Shown piece after piece: positions 8,993 through 19,255 of a stretch of 64,000 nucleotides of DNA (within the stretch, counting starts at the first letter, position 1; the number at the start of each line of letters is the position of its first letter). The translations under genes were made by a program, and so were the position numbers. The DNA comes from Idiomarina ramblicola (GTDB lineage Bacteria > Pseudomonadota > Gammaproteobacteria > Enterobacterales > Alteromonadaceae). The notes beneath the pieces were generated by a model. That model was not told the DNA's origin, did no database searches, and saw only the letters and a program-made list of their open reading frames with translations. The DNA lies in NCBI RefSeq assembly GCF_003987255.1, contig NZ_PIQC01000005.1, forward strand, positions 186,001 to 250,000, given 5' to 3'.

Positions 8993-9944
8993 AGTTGAAC
9001 CTGGTGTCAAAATGCGTGACGCCGATAAAATGGCACTGATACCAGTACAGATTATTCCCACAGAACGCGATCAGATGTTGCGTAAGCCGTCGTGGTTGAA
9101 GGTTAAGTTGCCTTCTTCAACTGAGCGTATTGATGAAATTAAGCAAGCAATGCGCAGCCATGGCCTGCACTCTGTTTGTGAGGAAGCATCCTGTCCAAAT
9201 TTGCCAGAATGTTTTAATCACGGCACAGCCAGCTTTATGATTCTGGGTGATATTTGCACACGCCGCTGCCCATTCTGCGACGTTGCCCATGGTCGCCCTC
9301 TTCCACCTGACCCCGAGGAAGCAGAAAAGCTAGGTGAAACCATTCGCGACATGAAAGTAAAATATGTGGTTATTACTTCAGTTGATCGCGATGATTTACG
9401 TGATGGCGGAGCTCAGCATTTTGCTGACTGTATTCGTGCCATTCGCAAGCACAGCGAAAATAATATCCAGGTAGAAGTATTAGTACCTGACTTTCGTGGT
9501 CGTATGCAGGTTGCACTTGATATTCTTAAAGGTGAAGCCCCTGATGTATTTAACCACAACCTTGAAACCGTGCCACGGCTGTATAAAGCCGCTCGGCCAG
9601 GTGCTAACTATCAGTGGTCTTTAGATTTGCTGCAAAAGTACAAAGAGGCTCGCCCTGATATCCGCACTAAATCAGGGCTTATGGTCGGCCTTGGCGAAAC
9701 CAAAGAAGAAATACTGGAAGTCATGAAAGATCTTCGTGCACACGATGTCGATATGTTAACTATCGGCCAGTATTTACAGCCTAGCCGCCACCATATTCCG
9801 GTTGCACGCTACGTTCATCCGGATGAATTTGAAGAGCTGCGTGTTGCCGGCGTTGAAATGGGCTTTAGCCATATTGCCAGCGGACCATTAGTACGTTCTT
9901 CTTACCATGCTGACCTACAGGCAGCGGGTGAAACCGTACGATAA
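8976..9944 (+). CDS. lipA: Lipoyl synthase (radical SAM)
   Basis: LipA inserts two sulfur atoms into protein-bound octanoyl groups. The 322-residue protein has both iron-sulfur cluster motifs: the auxiliary cluster C-x4-C-x5-C ([12 protein letters not shown]) near residue 68 and the radical-SAM C-x3-C-x2-C (CTRRCPFC). The C-terminal region with RSSYHAD supplies the conserved R-S-S-Y serine ligand. It is coupled to lipB by a 17-base overlap. Confidence 0.98.
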   Translation: MSKPVRVEPGVKMRDADKMALIPVQIIPTERDQMLRKPSWLKVKLPSSTERIDEIKQAMRSHGLHSVCEEASCPNLPECFNHGTASFMILGDICTRRCPFCDVAHGRPLPPDPEEAEKLGETIRDMKVKYVVITSVDRDDLRDGGAQHFADCIRAIRKHSENNIQVEVLVPDFRGRMQVALDILKGEAPDVFNHNLETVPRLYKAARPGANYQWSLDLLQKYKEARPDIRTKSGLMVGLGETKEEILEVMKDLRAHDVDMLTIGQYLQPSRHHIPVARYVHPDEFEELRVAGVEMGFSHIASGPLVRSSYHADLQAAGETVR

Positions 9945-9960
9945 TGAGGAAAGAGTAACC

Positions 9961-10353
9961 ATGAGCCTTTTACTGTGGTGTTTATTGATTGCCGGAGTCT
10001 TGCCAATTTTGGCTAAGGCTCCTGTGGTTTATTTTCAGAATCGTGATAATGGTTACGACAATAAACACCCCAGGGCTCAACAGCAACGCTTACTTGGGCG
10101 TGGAGCACGGGCCGTTGCCGGTCACTACAACGCCTATGAAGCCTTTCCACTTTTTGCTGCAGCAATTTTAGCCGCCATAGCAACGTCTCAGGTCACCGAG
10201 CGAATTGAGTTTCTGGGTATCTCATTTATCGTGCTAAGAGTGCTTTATCATATCGCTTACTTGAGTAACTATGACAAGCTTCGTTCCCTTATTTGGTTTT
10301 TAGCAACGCTCTGCCCAGTCTTAATTTTGGCTCAGGTTGCACTTGCCGTATAA
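9961..10353 (+). CDS. MAPEG-family membrane protein
   Basis: A 130-residue protein with four hydrophobic segments and the MAPEG pattern: a first membrane helix, then N-x-x-P-R (here DNKHPRAQ) and a loop R-A-x-x-A-H/G-x-N-x-x-E-x-F-P-x-F (GARAVAGHYNAYEAFPLF). The family includes microsomal glutathione transferases and leukotriene C4 synthases; bacterial members like this are mostly uncharacterised. The ATG at 9961 follows a GAGGAAAGAG ribosome-binding site 16 bases after lipA, so it is probably co-transcribed with the lip genes. No substrate can be inferred. Confidence 0.85.
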   Translation: MSLLLWCLLIAGVLPILAKAPVVYFQNRDNGYDNKHPRAQQQRLLGRGARAVAGHYNAYEAFPLFAAAILAAIATSQVTERIEFLGISFIVLRVLYHIAYLSNYDKLRSLIWFLATLCPVLILAQVALAV

Positions 10354-10369
10354 CCCTAAAGTCTCATTC

Positions 10370-11482
10370 TTAAGGGTTAATTAATAACTTCAAATAAAGC
10401 GCCGGCCACAAACCAGTATCATGTTGCTTCATTGCGGTACTGACATTAACTGGACGCCAGGCTTGTTTATCATTAATAGCGTTGCAGGTGTCTGCCTTAA
10501 AAAGCCCTATAGCCTTGTTTTCAGGGCTTCCTAAACGCCAGCCGTCACTCTCACGACTTGCAATTTCGTCCCACGAGCTCAACTCACTTCTCCAGGGAAG
10601 ACGGTGGTAAATATCTTGCACTTGAGCTGCCGTATAGCGTTGATCTTGTTCTGTCACAATAATATTTAAGCTTTTATGCTTATAATGACCATCACAAAAC
10701 TCCCGGGCAAGAAGCTCTGACATTTCATACTCATCCGCAAACCCCATCCAATGACCTAATTCATGCTGAATAACATCTTTAGAACTATCAGGCGTTAATA
10801 TCAATGTGCGGTTGTTCGCACTTGCAATACCTTTGTCAGCCAGCACAACCTGCTTATCAAATTGCGTATCAAAGTGACAGTTAGCCCGGTTGCGCTCAGT
10901 ACGAGTCACGCACGACAAGCTGTCATCTAATTTCAAACTAATACACCAGTTTTCACTATCAAAAGGGGAACTTTCAACAGCCGATAGAAAGTGGAGGTAA
11001 CGTTCTTTTTCGGCTTGGTTGGCAGCAATAACTTTGATAGTCATTTCACATTGTCGAGCAGCTTGGTAGCGTCTTAGCAGAGCCACTTGCTGCTGTAACC
11101 AGGGGTCAGTGGCCTCTTCCCAGCGACGTTGCCATTCGTCTACAGAAATATCTCTACTCGCTAATTCGTTTTTAGCCACCTGCCGTTGAGCCGTCGAGTC
11201 TCCTGCGGAGGCAGCCAACCGAAGCCATTCATCGTTCGCTTTCGGGAACTCGCTAATTAGGTTATCTATCGCCGGAAGGTATTGCTGCTCTGCCGAGCGT
11301 TGCCACCAATAATGAGCAACAGTTCGGTTATCCTGCTGCCAATGACTATTTGCCAACTGGTATTGTGCTTTGACATTACCTTGGTGCGCGAGCCATCTTA
11401 ACTGCTGTTGCTGATTGTAAACCTGATGCGACCATCCACTCACTCCCAGCAACAGTAACAAAATTAGTAGCCGTGCTTTCAT
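10370..11482 (-). CDS. Exported Sel1/TPR-like metallopeptidase, uncharacterised
   Basis: I do not recognise this 370-residue protein as a named gene. Residues 1-18 form a signal peptide. Residues about 30-105 contain Sel1/TPR-like helical repeats (GNVKAQYQLANSHWQQ). The C-terminal half carries H240-E-L-G-H244-W-M-G-F-A-D-E-Y252, an HExxHxxGxxD zinc motif followed by E-Y, as in metzincin and M64-type peptidases. Six cysteines after residue 140 fit disulfide bonding in the periplasm. The gene starts 11 bases after nlpI on the same strand, suggesting co-expression with that peptidase adaptor. Proteolytic activity is inferred from the motif only. Its stop lies beside that of the convergent MAPEG gene. 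Confidence 0.75.
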   Translation of the reverse strand: MKARLLILLLLLGVSGWSHQVYNQQQQLRWLAHQGNVKAQYQLANSHWQQDNRTVAHYWWQRSAEQQYLPAIDNLISEFPKANDEWLRLAASAGDSTAQRQVAKNELASRDISVDEWQRRWEEATDPWLQQQVALLRRYQAARQCEMTIKVIAANQAEKERYLHFLSAVESSPFDSENWCISLKLDDSLSCVTRTERNRANCHFDTQFDKQVVLADKGIASANNRTLILTPDSSKDVIQHELGHWMGFADEYEMSELLAREFCDGHYKHKSLNIIVTEQDQRYTAAQVQDIYHRLPWRSELSSWDEIASRESDGWRLGSPENKAIGLFKADTCNAINDKQAWRPVNVSTAMKQHDTGLWPALYLKLLINP

Positions 11483-11493
11483 CGGCTAGCTCT

Positions 11494-12381
11494 CTATTGA
11501 TTACTGAGTATGGCTTCGCGAATACGCGTTAGCTCAACTGACGCATAGCGGTGCTCAACAAACTCATAAACATTTGTCATTAAAGCCAATTTAAAATAAT
11601 TCATAGCTTCCAGCTGCTCACCCTTTATCTGCATATACTTTCCCAGATAAAAGTAAGCTTCACATAAACGCTCTGTCAGTTTTTCAGAATCATCCAAATT
11701 ACGGGTCATACGCTGTAAAAAAGCTTCTTTAGTAAGCTTGCCCGCATACAGCTGGGTAATTTGGTAACCCCATTCGCTTTTATCAAGCTTGGCGGCGTTT
11801 TTGTCCAAACTCATCTGTGCCTGTTCAGGGTCATTTTCATATTCTGCCAAAAATAACCAAATAACCCGATAAGGGTCTTCCGGCTCTTTTTCTAAATGAA
11901 ACTCTAAATCTTCCTGAGAGAGTTCAGTTCTTGCGTCGTAATACTCGGCTATTCCTCTATTCAAATACGCGTACCGGTGCTCCGGGTCCAATTCAATTGC
12001 GGAATCAAAAGCTTCATACGCGTAGTCGAACTCTTCTAACTGTGTGTATTGAATACCTAAAAAATTATAGGCATCTGCCAACCTGGGGTTGTACTCCAGA
12101 GCACGAGTGAAATCCATTCTTGCCAGAGTTCTGAGTCCGACTGCATCGTATAAAGCGCCTCGGCGATAATAAAGCTCAGCTTGTTGCTCCTGGGTTAAGT
12201 CTTCTCCCAACATCTGCGCAATACGCGCAAGTTCTATCTCATAACGAAACTCTGCGCGCTCGGGTTCCGCAAGTACAACATTGTCAGGCAATTGATTAAC
12301 TGAATTTTGCGAAGCACATCCCGTCACCGCTCCTAATAACAAAAGAGCTCCAATGAATGCACTACTTGTTCGCACTTGCAT
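11494..12381 (-). CDS. nlpI: Lipoprotein NlpI (TPR adaptor)
   Basis: NlpI is an outer-membrane TPR lipoprotein that in E. coli delivers substrates such as MepS to the protease Prc and scaffolds murein hydrolases. The 295-residue protein has a lipoprotein signal with V-T-G-C (Cys22). TPR units are visible around residues 65-165 (YNPRLADAYNFLGIQYTQ, FDSAIELDPEHRYAYLNRG), with further helical repeats to the C terminus. It lies downstream of pnp, as in E. coli, separated by a terminator. The 10370-11482 peptidase follows after 11 bases. Confidence 0.95.
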   Translation of the reverse strand: MQVRTSSAFIGALLLLGAVTGCASQNSVNQLPDNVVLAEPERAEFRYEIELARIAQMLGEDLTQEQQAELYYRRGALYDAVGLRTLARMDFTRALEYNPRLADAYNFLGIQYTQLEEFDYAYEAFDSAIELDPEHRYAYLNRGIAEYYDARTELSQEDLEFHLEKEPEDPYRVIWLFLAEYENDPEQAQMSLDKNAAKLDKSEWGYQITQLYAGKLTKEAFLQRMTRNLDDSEKLTERLCEAYFYLGKYMQIKGEQLEAMNYFKLALMTNVYEFVEHRYASVELTRIREAILSNQ

Positions 12382-12452
12382 AATGTTTCCTTTGAATTAA
12401 CCTATAGCTCTATTACAGCACACTCGAAGCCAAACAGGCAAAAGCCAGACAT

Positions 12453-12480
12453 AAAAAAACCCCGTTTACACGGGGTTTTT
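12453..12480 (-). terminator. Rho-independent terminator after pnp
   Basis: A CCCCG/CGGGG stem with a six-base loop at 12460-12475 is flanked by A/T runs. Read on the minus strand it is a GC-rich hairpin followed by seven T, 26 bases after the pnp stop. It separates pnp from nlpI, which must use read-through or its own promoter in the 70 bases before its start. Confidence 0.85.
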
Positions 12481-12505
12481 AACAAAGCTGAGAAAATCTT
12501 TACGA

Positions 12506-14656
12506 TTATTCTTCGCTTTTGTTTTCTTCTTCAGCTGCTGGCTCTGCCGGCGCTTCAGTTGCTGGTTCTTCTTTTTTCTCAGCAGCTTCTTTCATGCTTA
12601 AACGTACGCGGCCCTGACGGTCAATTTCCAGTACTTTTACCGGAACAACATCACCAACTTTCAGGTATTCATTTACGTCGTTAACACGTTCTTCTGCAAT
12701 TTGAGAAATGTGAACTAAGCCGTCTTTACCTGGCAGAACAGTAACAAAGGCGCCGAAGTCTACGATACGCGCTACTTTACCCTGGTAAATCTTACCAACT
12801 TCAACGTTAGCCGTTAGCTGTTTGATTTTTTCAATAGCAGCGTCAGCATCAGCCTGGTCACTAGCGGCAACTTTGATTGTACCGTCATCACCAATTTCAA
12901 TGTTGGTATTAGTTGACTCTGTCAACTCTCGAATGACCGCTCCGCCTTTACCGATAACGTCTTTGATCTTGTCCTGATCAATTTTGATAGTGGTAAAGCG
13001 AGGTGCATAAGTAGACAGTTCTTCACGGTGACCGCCAATAGCTTCGTCCATCACTTTCAGAATGTGCAAGCGAGCTGATTTAGCCTGCGCTAAAGCACTT
13101 TCCATGATGTCGCGAGTAATGCCGTCAATTTTAATGTCCATTTGCAACGCAGTAATACCATCGGTGTTACCGGCTACTTTAAAGTCCATATCGCCTAAGT
13201 GATCTTCATCACCAAGGATATCGGAAAGAACAACGTGCTTGTCGCCTTCTTTAACCAAGCCCATAGCGATACCCGCTACAGAAGACTTAATTGGCACACC
13301 AGCGTCCATTAACGCCAATGAAGAACCACAAACTGAGGCCATTGAACTTGAACCGTTCGATTCAGTAATTTCTGAAACCACACGAATGGTGTAAGGGAAT
13401 TCATCGTGGCTAGGCATAACTGCCTGGATACCACGTTTGGCCAAACGACCATGACCAATTTCACGACGTTTTGGCGAACCCACCATGCCCGTTTCACCGA
13501 CACAGTATGGAGGGAAATTATAATGCAACATAAAGCGATTCGTGTTCATACCGGTCAGCTCGTCAATCATCTGAGCATCACGATCGGTACCTAAAGTCGC
13601 CGTTACCAGCGCCTGAGTTTCACCACGGGTAAACAGTGATGAACCGTGGGTACGCGGTAATACACCAGTCGCCACGCTAATAGCACGAACCATGTCCGGG
13701 TCACGGCCATCGATACGTTTTTCGCCAGCGATAATACGGCTACGTACAATGTCACTTTCCAGATCGTGGAAGATTTTGCCGGCTTCTTCTAAATCGACAT
13801 TTTCATCTTCAGCAGTCAGTTTCTCGACCATCTGGTCTTTAACCTGGTCAAGCTTGCCTTTACGCTCTGCTTTATCAGTAGTGCGGTAGGCTTCGCCAAT
13901 ACCTTGCTCTGCCAACTCACGAACTTTAGTCTGTAAGCTTTCATCTTTTGCAGGTGCCTGCCAGTCCCACTTCTCTTTACCCGCTTCAGCGGTAAATTCA
14001 GTAATGGCTTTAATAACGTCCTGCATCGCTTCGTGACCATACATAACGGCACCAAGCATTTGGTCTTCAGACAGCAATTCAGCTTCTGATTCAACCATTA
14101 AGACTGCTTTATCCGTACCGGCAACGACGAGGTCCAGTTTCGAGTTTTCTAACTCATCGGCTGTTGGGTTTAATACGTATTCATCGTTCACGACACCAAC
14201 ACGAGCTGCGCCGATAGGACCTGCGAAAGGAACACCGGAAATAGACAGCGCTGCTGAAGTACCAATTAAGGCCACAATGTCAGGATTAATTTGAGGGTTT
14301 ACAGAAACGACAGTGGCAACAACTTGCACTTCGTTCATGAAACCATCAGGGAATAATGGGCGAATTGGACGGTCGATTAAACGACAAGTCAGTGTTTCGT
14401 TTTCGCTTGGGCGGCCTTCCCGTTTAAAGAAGCCACCTGGAATTTTACCAGCTGCGTAGGTTTTCTCTTGGTAGTTAACCGTTAATGGAAAAAAGTTTTG
14501 CCCTTCGCGTGCTTCTTTTTTCGCGACCACAGTGACTAAAACTGTTGTGTCATCAATGCTGGCTAGTACAGAAGCAGTCGCCTGACGTGCTATTACGCCA
14601 GTTTCTAATGTGACTGTATGCTGACCGTACTGAAATTGTTTAGTTATTGGATTCAC
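12506..14656 (-). CDS. pnp: Polyribonucleotide nucleotidyltransferase (PNPase)
   Basis: PNPase is the phosphorolytic 3'-5' exoribonuclease of the degradosome. The protein (about 716 residues from this start) has two RNase PH domains joined by a helical linker, a KH domain ([17 protein letters not shown]) and an S1 domain ([27 protein letters not shown]). An acidic Glu/Ala/Pro tail follows. I choose the GTG at 14656 because AAAGGA lies 8 bases upstream and the protein then begins [11 protein letters not shown], like E. coli NPIVRKFQYG. An in-frame TTG at 14677 would add seven residues but lacks such a site. A leader hairpin lies at 14684-14703. Confidence 0.97.
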   Translation of the reverse strand: MNPITKQFQYGQHTVTLETGVIARQATASVLASIDDTTVLVTVVAKKEAREGQNFFPLTVNYQEKTYAAGKIPGGFFKREGRPSENETLTCRLIDRPIRPLFPDGFMNEVQVVATVVSVNPQINPDIVALIGTSAALSISGVPFAGPIGAARVGVVNDEYVLNPTADELENSKLDLVVAGTDKAVLMVESEAELLSEDQMLGAVMYGHEAMQDVIKAITEFTAEAGKEKWDWQAPAKDESLQTKVRELAEQGIGEAYRTTDKAERKGKLDQVKDQMVEKLTAEDENVDLEEAGKIFHDLESDIVRSRIIAGEKRIDGRDPDMVRAISVATGVLPRTHGSSLFTRGETQALVTATLGTDRDAQMIDELTGMNTNRFMLHYNFPPYCVGETGMVGSPKRREIGHGRLAKRGIQAVMPSHDEFPYTIRVVSEITESNGSSSMASVCGSSLALMDAGVPIKSSVAGIAMGLVKEGDKHVVLSDILGDEDHLGDMDFKVAGNTDGITALQMDIKIDGITRDIMESALAQAKSARLHILKVMDEAIGGHREELSTYAPRFTTIKIDQDKIKDVIGKGGAVIRELTESTNTNIEIGDDGTIKVAASDQADADAAIEKIKQLTANVEVGKIYQGKVARIVDFGAFVTVLPGKDGLVHISQIAEERVNDVNEYLKVGDVVPVKVLEIDRQGRVRLSMKEAAEKKEEPATEAPAEPAAEEENKSEE

Positions 14657-14683
14657 GTTGCTTTCCTTTACCTTCAAAATATA

Positions 14684-14703
14684 GAGTATCCGGATTGATA
14701 CTC
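14684..14703 (-). promoter_or_regulatory. Hairpin in pnp leader
   Basis: A perfect 7-base-pair inverted repeat (GAGTATC/GATACTC) with a 6-base loop lies 27 bases upstream of the chosen pnp start. In E. coli a double-stranded pnp leader is cut by RNase III and then degraded by PNPase for autoregulation. A comparable role here is inferred from position only; the stem is shorter than a typical RNase III substrate. Confidence 0.4.
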
Positions 14704-14783
14704 GTCTTCTCTCTTTATTTATTTCACCGCATAGTATAAGGGAAACGTGACAAAATTAAGACCCATAAGCCGAAAAAGAATAC

Positions 14784-14807
14784 AAAAAAAGGGCCAAAAG
14801 GCCCTTT
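14784..14807 (-). terminator. Terminator after rpsO
   Basis: GGGCC-AAAA-GGCCC at 14791-14803 with an A-run on its low-coordinate side gives, on the minus strand, a 5-base-pair GC stem followed by seven T. It is 28 bases after the rpsO stop. Some read-through into pnp is likely, because rpsO-pnp transcripts are common in this group. Confidence 0.8.
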
Positions 14808-14835
14808 TCAATTAATTCTTTTCAGTCGGCATGTC

Positions 14836-15105
14836 TTAGCGACGAATGCCTAAACGTTCTACAACAGCTACGTAACGTTTTTCATCTTTACGCTTCAGAT
14901 AATCAAGAAGCTTACGACGGCGACTAACCATACGTAACAGACCACGACGCGAGTGGTGATCTTTTTTGTGCGATTTAAAGTGGTCTTGTAATTCAGCCAG
15001 GTTCTTTGTTAATAGCGCAACCTGCACTTCAGGAGAACCGGTATCGTTCTCGCCTTGACCAAATTCTTTTACGATTTCAGCTTTCTGTTCAACAGTTAGT
15101 GACAT
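14836..15105 (-). CDS. rpsO: 30S ribosomal protein S15
   Basis: S15 binds 16S rRNA helices 20-22 early in 30S assembly and bridges to 23S rRNA. The 89-residue length is standard. The sequence [16 protein letters not shown] and the basic segment [25 protein letters not shown] are diagnostic. The ATG at 15105 is preceded by AGGAG; an upstream extension to 15141 was rejected. A strong TATAAT promoter lies just after truB. In E. coli S15 represses its own mRNA through a pseudoknot; I did not verify one here. Confidence 0.98.
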   Translation of the reverse strand: MSLTVEQKAEIVKEFGQGENDTGSPEVQVALLTKNLAELQDHFKSHKKDHHSRRGLLRMVSRRRKLLDYLKRKDEKRYVAVVERLGIRR

Positions 15106-15172
15106 TATAACTCCTAGTTTTGTCAAAATGATCGACGCCAATCACTAATTCAGCATCGATATGAAGGCGGCG

Positions 15173-15201
15173 ATTATACTCGCCGGCCACCATAAAAACA
15201 A
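15173..15201 (-). promoter_or_regulatory. Promoter of rpsO
   Basis: On the minus strand TTGTTT (15201-15196) and a perfect TATAAT (15178-15173) are 17 bases apart. The -35 starts immediately after the truB stop codon. This gives rpsO an independent start within the rimP-pnp cluster, as in E. coli. Confidence 0.65.
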
Positions 15202-16134
15202 CTATAAATCCGCATACTCTAATGCAATAACCCGACGTGGCCATAATTCCGCATTTTTTACGCGCCCGACGCCCAGAAACTGAGACTTATCATTAATCAC
15301 TCGCCATTCATCCGCCTCACTCGCACCGTCAGAAGGTAGTGGAAGAGGCTGACCATGTAAAAAGTCGCGCGTTTGCTGTTGTGTCACCGTAACCTGAGGC
15401 AACTCACCTAATAACAGGTCGGCTGGTTGCAGCAGTTGATCCAGAGTTTCATAGCCCTGCTCTGCTGCCGCTTCCAGTTGTTCTGGAGTGACCATAGCTT
15501 CTTCATCGATGTCTGCCACCGCATTACGGTGCAAGCTAGACACATGCGCTCCACAGCCTAATAATTGCCCTAAATCATCCACTAGGGTACGAATGTAAGT
15601 ACCCTTGCTGCAACTGACTTGTAACGTCACTTTATTGTCCTGAATATCTACCAGGTCAATTGAATGAATCGTAATTTTTCGTATTTTCTTCGGTACCTCA
15701 ATACCTCGCCGCGCATAGTAGTATAATGGACGGCCTTCGTGCTTTAAGGCTGAATAAAGAGAAGGAGATTGTTCTTGCTCACCGATAAACTCTTTTATTG
15801 CATCGGTAATGGTATTGGCTTCAACCGACACAGGCTTTTCTTCAACAATTTCACCTTCAGCATCACTGGTGGTGGTTCTGACACCCAGCAAGGCTTCAAC
15901 GCGATAAGCTTTATCCGCATCGAGCAAATATTGTGAAAATTTAGTCGCTTCGCCTAGGCAGACTGGCAGAATCCCGGTAGCCAGTGGGTCTAAAGCTCCG
16001 GTGTGGCCTGCTTTTTGGGCATTATACAGGCGCTTAACACGTTGCAGGGCATGGTTTGAACTCATGCCCTGCGGTTTATTCAGTAACACTACGCCCGTGA
16101 CAGCACGGCCTTTGCGTAGACGAGCTTTAGACAT
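15202..16134 (-). CDS. truB: tRNA pseudouridine(55) synthase
   Basis: TruB makes pseudouridine 55 in the T-loop of tRNAs and acts as a tRNA chaperone. The 310-residue protein has the catalytic motif G-H-T-G-A-L-D-P-L-A-T-G, with Asp at about residue 48. It also has the SLYSALKHEGRPLYYYAR segment, the CSKGTYIRTLVDDLG motif and a C-terminal PUA-like region. Its start overlaps the rbfA stop by one base. Confidence 0.97.
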   Translation of the reverse strand: MSKARLRKGRAVTGVVLLNKPQGMSSNHALQRVKRLYNAQKAGHTGALDPLATGILPVCLGEATKFSQYLLDADKAYRVEALLGVRTTTSDAEGEIVEEKPVSVEANTITDAIKEFIGEQEQSPSLYSALKHEGRPLYYYARRGIEVPKKIRKITIHSIDLVDIQDNKVTLQVSCSKGTYIRTLVDDLGQLLGCGAHVSSLHRNAVADIDEEAMVTPEQLEAAAEQGYETLDQLLQPADLLLGELPQVTVTQQQTRDFLHGQPLPLPSDGASEADEWRVINDKSQFLGVGRVKNAELWPRRVIALEYADL

Positions 16135-16520
16135 TAATCGTCTCCGCTGTTTTCGCTGCTTTTCTTATCCCGTTCGCGCGCTTCAGCAACCAATTTACCC
16201 ATACGAATTCCCTCGTTTAACGAGGCATCGTGCTGGAATTTAAGTTGCGGAACAATGCGCGCCTTAATACGTTTACCCAGTAAAGAACGAATAAAGCCCG
16301 AGGCTTCATTCAGTACTTTTAACGCCTGTTTTACTTGCTCAGGGTCATCCTGGAAAAAGGTAACGAACACCTTGGCATAAGCTAAGTCACGAGAAACTTC
16401 CACATCGGATACAGTGACCATACTAACGCGAGGATCTTTTATCTCGCGTTGCAGGATCATTGCTATTTCTCGTTGTAGTTGATGCCGTACCCTTTCGGTA
16501 CGGCTAAACTCTTGAGCCAT
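16134..16520 (-). CDS. rbfA: Ribosome-binding factor A
   Basis: RbfA is a KH-like cold-shock factor needed for 16S rRNA 5'-end maturation and late 30S assembly. The 128-residue protein shows R-x-x-R-V-R-x-Q-L-Q-R-E at the N terminus, [22 protein letters not shown]-type strands in the middle, and a charged C-terminal tail. It is 18 bases downstream of infB and overlaps truB by one base. Confidence 0.97.
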   Translation of the reverse strand: MAQEFSRTERVRHQLQREIAMILQREIKDPRVSMVTVSDVEVSRDLAYAKVFVTFFQDDPEQVKQALKVLNEASGFIRSLLGKRIKARIVPQLKFQHDASLNEGIRMGKLVAEARERDKKSSENSGDD

Positions 16521-16538
16521 AAATTACTGTGTCCTTGA

Positions 16539-19229
16539 TTACAGCGTACGTTCAATCTGGATGGTTTCGAAGACTTCGATTTGGTCGCCTTCTTTGACAT
16601 CATTGTAGTTTTTAACACCGATACCACATTCCATGCCGTTACGAACTTCCTGAATGTCATCTTTAAAGCGACGCAATGATTCCAGCTCACCTTCATAGAT
16701 CACAACGTTATCACGCAATACACGAATTGGAGCTGAACGTTTCACGACGCCCTCGGTCACCATACAACCAGCGATTGCGCCAATCTTAGGTGATTTGAAG
16801 ACATCACGAACTTCTGCAAGACCAATGATCTGCTGTTTGAACTCAGGCTGCAGCATCCCGCTCATTGCCGCTTTAACTTCGTCTATCAAGTCGTAAATAA
16901 CGCTGTAATAGCGAAGGTCTACGCTTTCTTGTTCAACCAGTTTTCTGGCTGCAGCTTCAGCACGAACGTTAAAACCAACTACAATCGCATTTGATGCACT
17001 GGCAAGAGAGATATCAGTTTCAGTGATACCACCAACACCGCTACCAATGATGTTCACTTTCACTTCATCAGTAGACAGTTTAGTCAGAGCATCAGAAATC
17101 GCTTCCAATGAACCTTGCACATCGGACTTCAGGACAATGTTCAGTTCAGCAACGTCACCTTCAGCCATGTCCGCAAACATGTTTTCCAGTTTCGCTTTTT
17201 GCTGTTTCGCTAATTTCACGTCACGATATTTACCCTGGCGATAGTTAGCAACTTCACGTGCTTTACGCTCGTCCTTAACAACGGTCGCCTCGTCACCTGC
17301 CTGAGGCACACCGGACAAACCGAGTATCTCTACAGGAATAGATGGACCGGCTTCTTTAATTTCTTTACCGGTTTCGTCTCGCATGGCACGAATACGTCCG
17401 TACTCAAGACCACAAAGTACGACATCGCCCTGCTTCAACAAACCACGCTGAACCAGAACAGTTGCCACTGGTCCGCGACCACGGTCCAGACGGGATTCAA
17501 CGACAATACCTGACGCCATGCCGGTTTTCTCTGCGCGTAAATCCAATACTTCGGATTGCAGCAAGATAGCCTCTAATAGCTCGTCAATACCCTCGCCGGT
17601 ATGAGCCGACAGTGGGATAAATTGTACGTCACCACCCCAGTCTTCAGGAATAACATCTAGTTGAGACAGTTCGTTCTTAACGCGATCTGGATCCGCACCT
17701 TCTTTATCCATCTTGTTGACAGCAACAACCAATGGGACGCCAGCTGCTTTCGCGTGCTGTACGGCTTCTTTGGTTTGTGGCATAACGCCATCATCGGCTG
17801 CAACCACCAGGATAACGACGTCCGTCGCGCCGGCACCACGTGCACGCATCGAGGTAAAGGCAGCGTGTCCGGGAGTATCCAGAAAGGTTACCATTCCGTG
17901 ACCGGTTTCAACGTGATAAGCACCAATGTGCTGCGTAATACCACCCGCTTCGCCTGATGCAACTTTGGCTTTACGAATGTAATCCAGCAAAGATGTCTTA
18001 CCATGGTCAACGTGACCCATAACCGTGACAACCGGAGCACGAGGCGCTTCTTCACCGCCTTCCTGACGATCAGACAACACTTCTTCTTCTAACGCGTTAT
18101 CTTTTACTAACGCCGGTTTATGGCCCAGTTCTTCAACCACTAGCGCGGCTGTGTCCTGGTCAAGAATTTGGTTAATCGTCACCATCTCGCCCATTTTCAT
18201 CATGGTCTTGATGAGGTCACTGGCTTTCACTGCCATACGGCTTGCAAGCTCACCAACCGTAATGGTCTCGCCAATTCTGACATCACGTTCAACCGGCTGC
18301 GCTGGTTTATTAAAACCTTGTTGTAGCGATGAACCACGACGAGCACCCTTACGACGCTTCTCGCGACGTGGCGTTTCTTCGTTTTCTTCATCTTTACGAC
18401 GACGTTTTTTACCACGTTTACGGCTTTTACGCTCTTCATCAAAATCTTGCGCATCTTCAGCTTCTTGAGCGGTAGAGGACGTTGTAAAATGCACGTCTTC
18501 TTTTTCTTGCTGCTTACGTTTCTGCTCTTCTTCTTCCCAGCGTTTTGCGTTCTCTTCCGCTAGTTTACGAGCTTCTTCCGCTTGCGCTTCCGCTTCTTTT
18601 TCTGCTTTTTTCCGTGCTTCTTCTTCCTGTTGACGTTTCAGTTTTTCAGCATCCGCTTTCGCTTTATCTGCTGCTTCACGTTCTTCAGGTGTCATTGCTG
18701 CACGTTTTTCAGCTTCAGCTTTCTGACGCTCTTTCTCTTTTTCTTTACGCAGCTTTTCTTTTTCTGCTTTTTCTTTCTCAGCCTTTTCGCGCTCTACCTT
18801 AGCCTTAGCCTCGGCTTCTTTACGCTGTTGCTCTTCTTCGCGTTGTTTTTCTTCTTCGCGAAGCTTCGCTTCTTCCGCTTCTTTCTCTTGTGCTAAACGT
18901 TCCTGTTCTTCACGTTCCTGCTCTTCGCTTGCTGAACGTTTGACATAAGTTCGCTTCTTGCGCACTTCTACCTGAACGGATTTAGAGTCTCTTCCGCCGC
19001 CAACGCTTAATGTACTTTTCGTTTTGCGTTTTAACGTCATTTTGCTGGGTTCAGAGCTGCCGCCACCGCCATGTTGACGGTTCAAGTGAGCCAGTAATTT
19101 CTGCTTTTCATCTTCATTAACAGAATCACCCGCTTTCTTGGTCATGCCCGCTTCAGCGAACTGCTGAACCAGACGATCAACTGTTGTACCGACATCTTTG
19201 GCCAGCTTATCGAGCGTTACTTCTTCCAT
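16539..19229 (-). CDS. infB: Translation initiation factor IF-2
   Basis: IF2 is the GTPase that brings fMet-tRNA to the 30S subunit and drives subunit joining. The 896-residue protein has an N-terminal IF2-N domain ([21 protein letters not shown]), then a long low-complexity Lys/Glu/Arg/Ala-rich linker (about residues 85-300), and a second IF2-N domain near residue 320. The G domain has [15 protein letters not shown] (G1) and DTPGHAAF (G3), and C1/C2 domains end the protein. The charged linker makes long spurious open frames on the other strand. It is in operon with nusA upstream (26-base gap) and rbfA downstream. Confidence 0.98.
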   Translation of the reverse strand: MEEVTLDKLAKDVGTTVDRLVQQFAEAGMTKKAGDSVNEDEKQKLLAHLNRQHGGGGSSEPSKMTLKRKTKSTLSVGGGRDSKSVQVEVRKKRTYVKRSASEEQEREEQERLAQEKEAEEAKLREEEKQREEEQQRKEAEAKAKVEREKAEKEKAEKEKLRKEKEKERQKAEAEKRAAMTPEEREAADKAKADAEKLKRQQEEEARKKAEKEAEAQAEEARKLAEENAKRWEEEEQKRKQQEKEDVHFTTSSTAQEAEDAQDFDEERKSRKRGKKRRRKDEENEETPRREKRRKGARRGSSLQQGFNKPAQPVERDVRIGETITVGELASRMAVKASDLIKTMMKMGEMVTINQILDQDTAALVVEELGHKPALVKDNALEEEVLSDRQEGGEEAPRAPVVTVMGHVDHGKTSLLDYIRKAKVASGEAGGITQHIGAYHVETGHGMVTFLDTPGHAAFTSMRARGAGATDVVILVVAADDGVMPQTKEAVQHAKAAGVPLVVAVNKMDKEGADPDRVKNELSQLDVIPEDWGGDVQFIPLSAHTGEGIDELLEAILLQSEVLDLRAEKTGMASGIVVESRLDRGRGPVATVLVQRGLLKQGDVVLCGLEYGRIRAMRDETGKEIKEAGPSIPVEILGLSGVPQAGDEATVVKDERKAREVANYRQGKYRDVKLAKQQKAKLENMFADMAEGDVAELNIVLKSDVQGSLEAISDALTKLSTDEVKVNIIGSGVGGITETDISLASASNAIVVGFNVRAEAAARKLVEQESVDLRYYSVIYDLIDEVKAAMSGMLQPEFKQQIIGLAEVRDVFKSPKIGAIAGCMVTEGVVKRSAPIRVLRDNVVIYEGELESLRRFKDDIQEVRNGMECGIGVKNYNDVKEGDQIEVFETIQIERTL

Positions 19230-19255
19230 AGTCTGTTGTACCTCCGCTGATCGTT

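Noticed and set aside
10351-10379. TAACCCT/AGGGTTA repeat spanning the convergent stops of the MAPEG and peptidase genes
   Set aside because: Weak AT-rich stem without a T run; may be a minor bidirectional terminator but not supportable.
18545-18896. Long open frames on the plus strand opposite infB, rich in Phe/Leu
   Set aside because: They mirror the Lys/Glu-rich linker of IF2; no ribosome-binding site, no family pattern.
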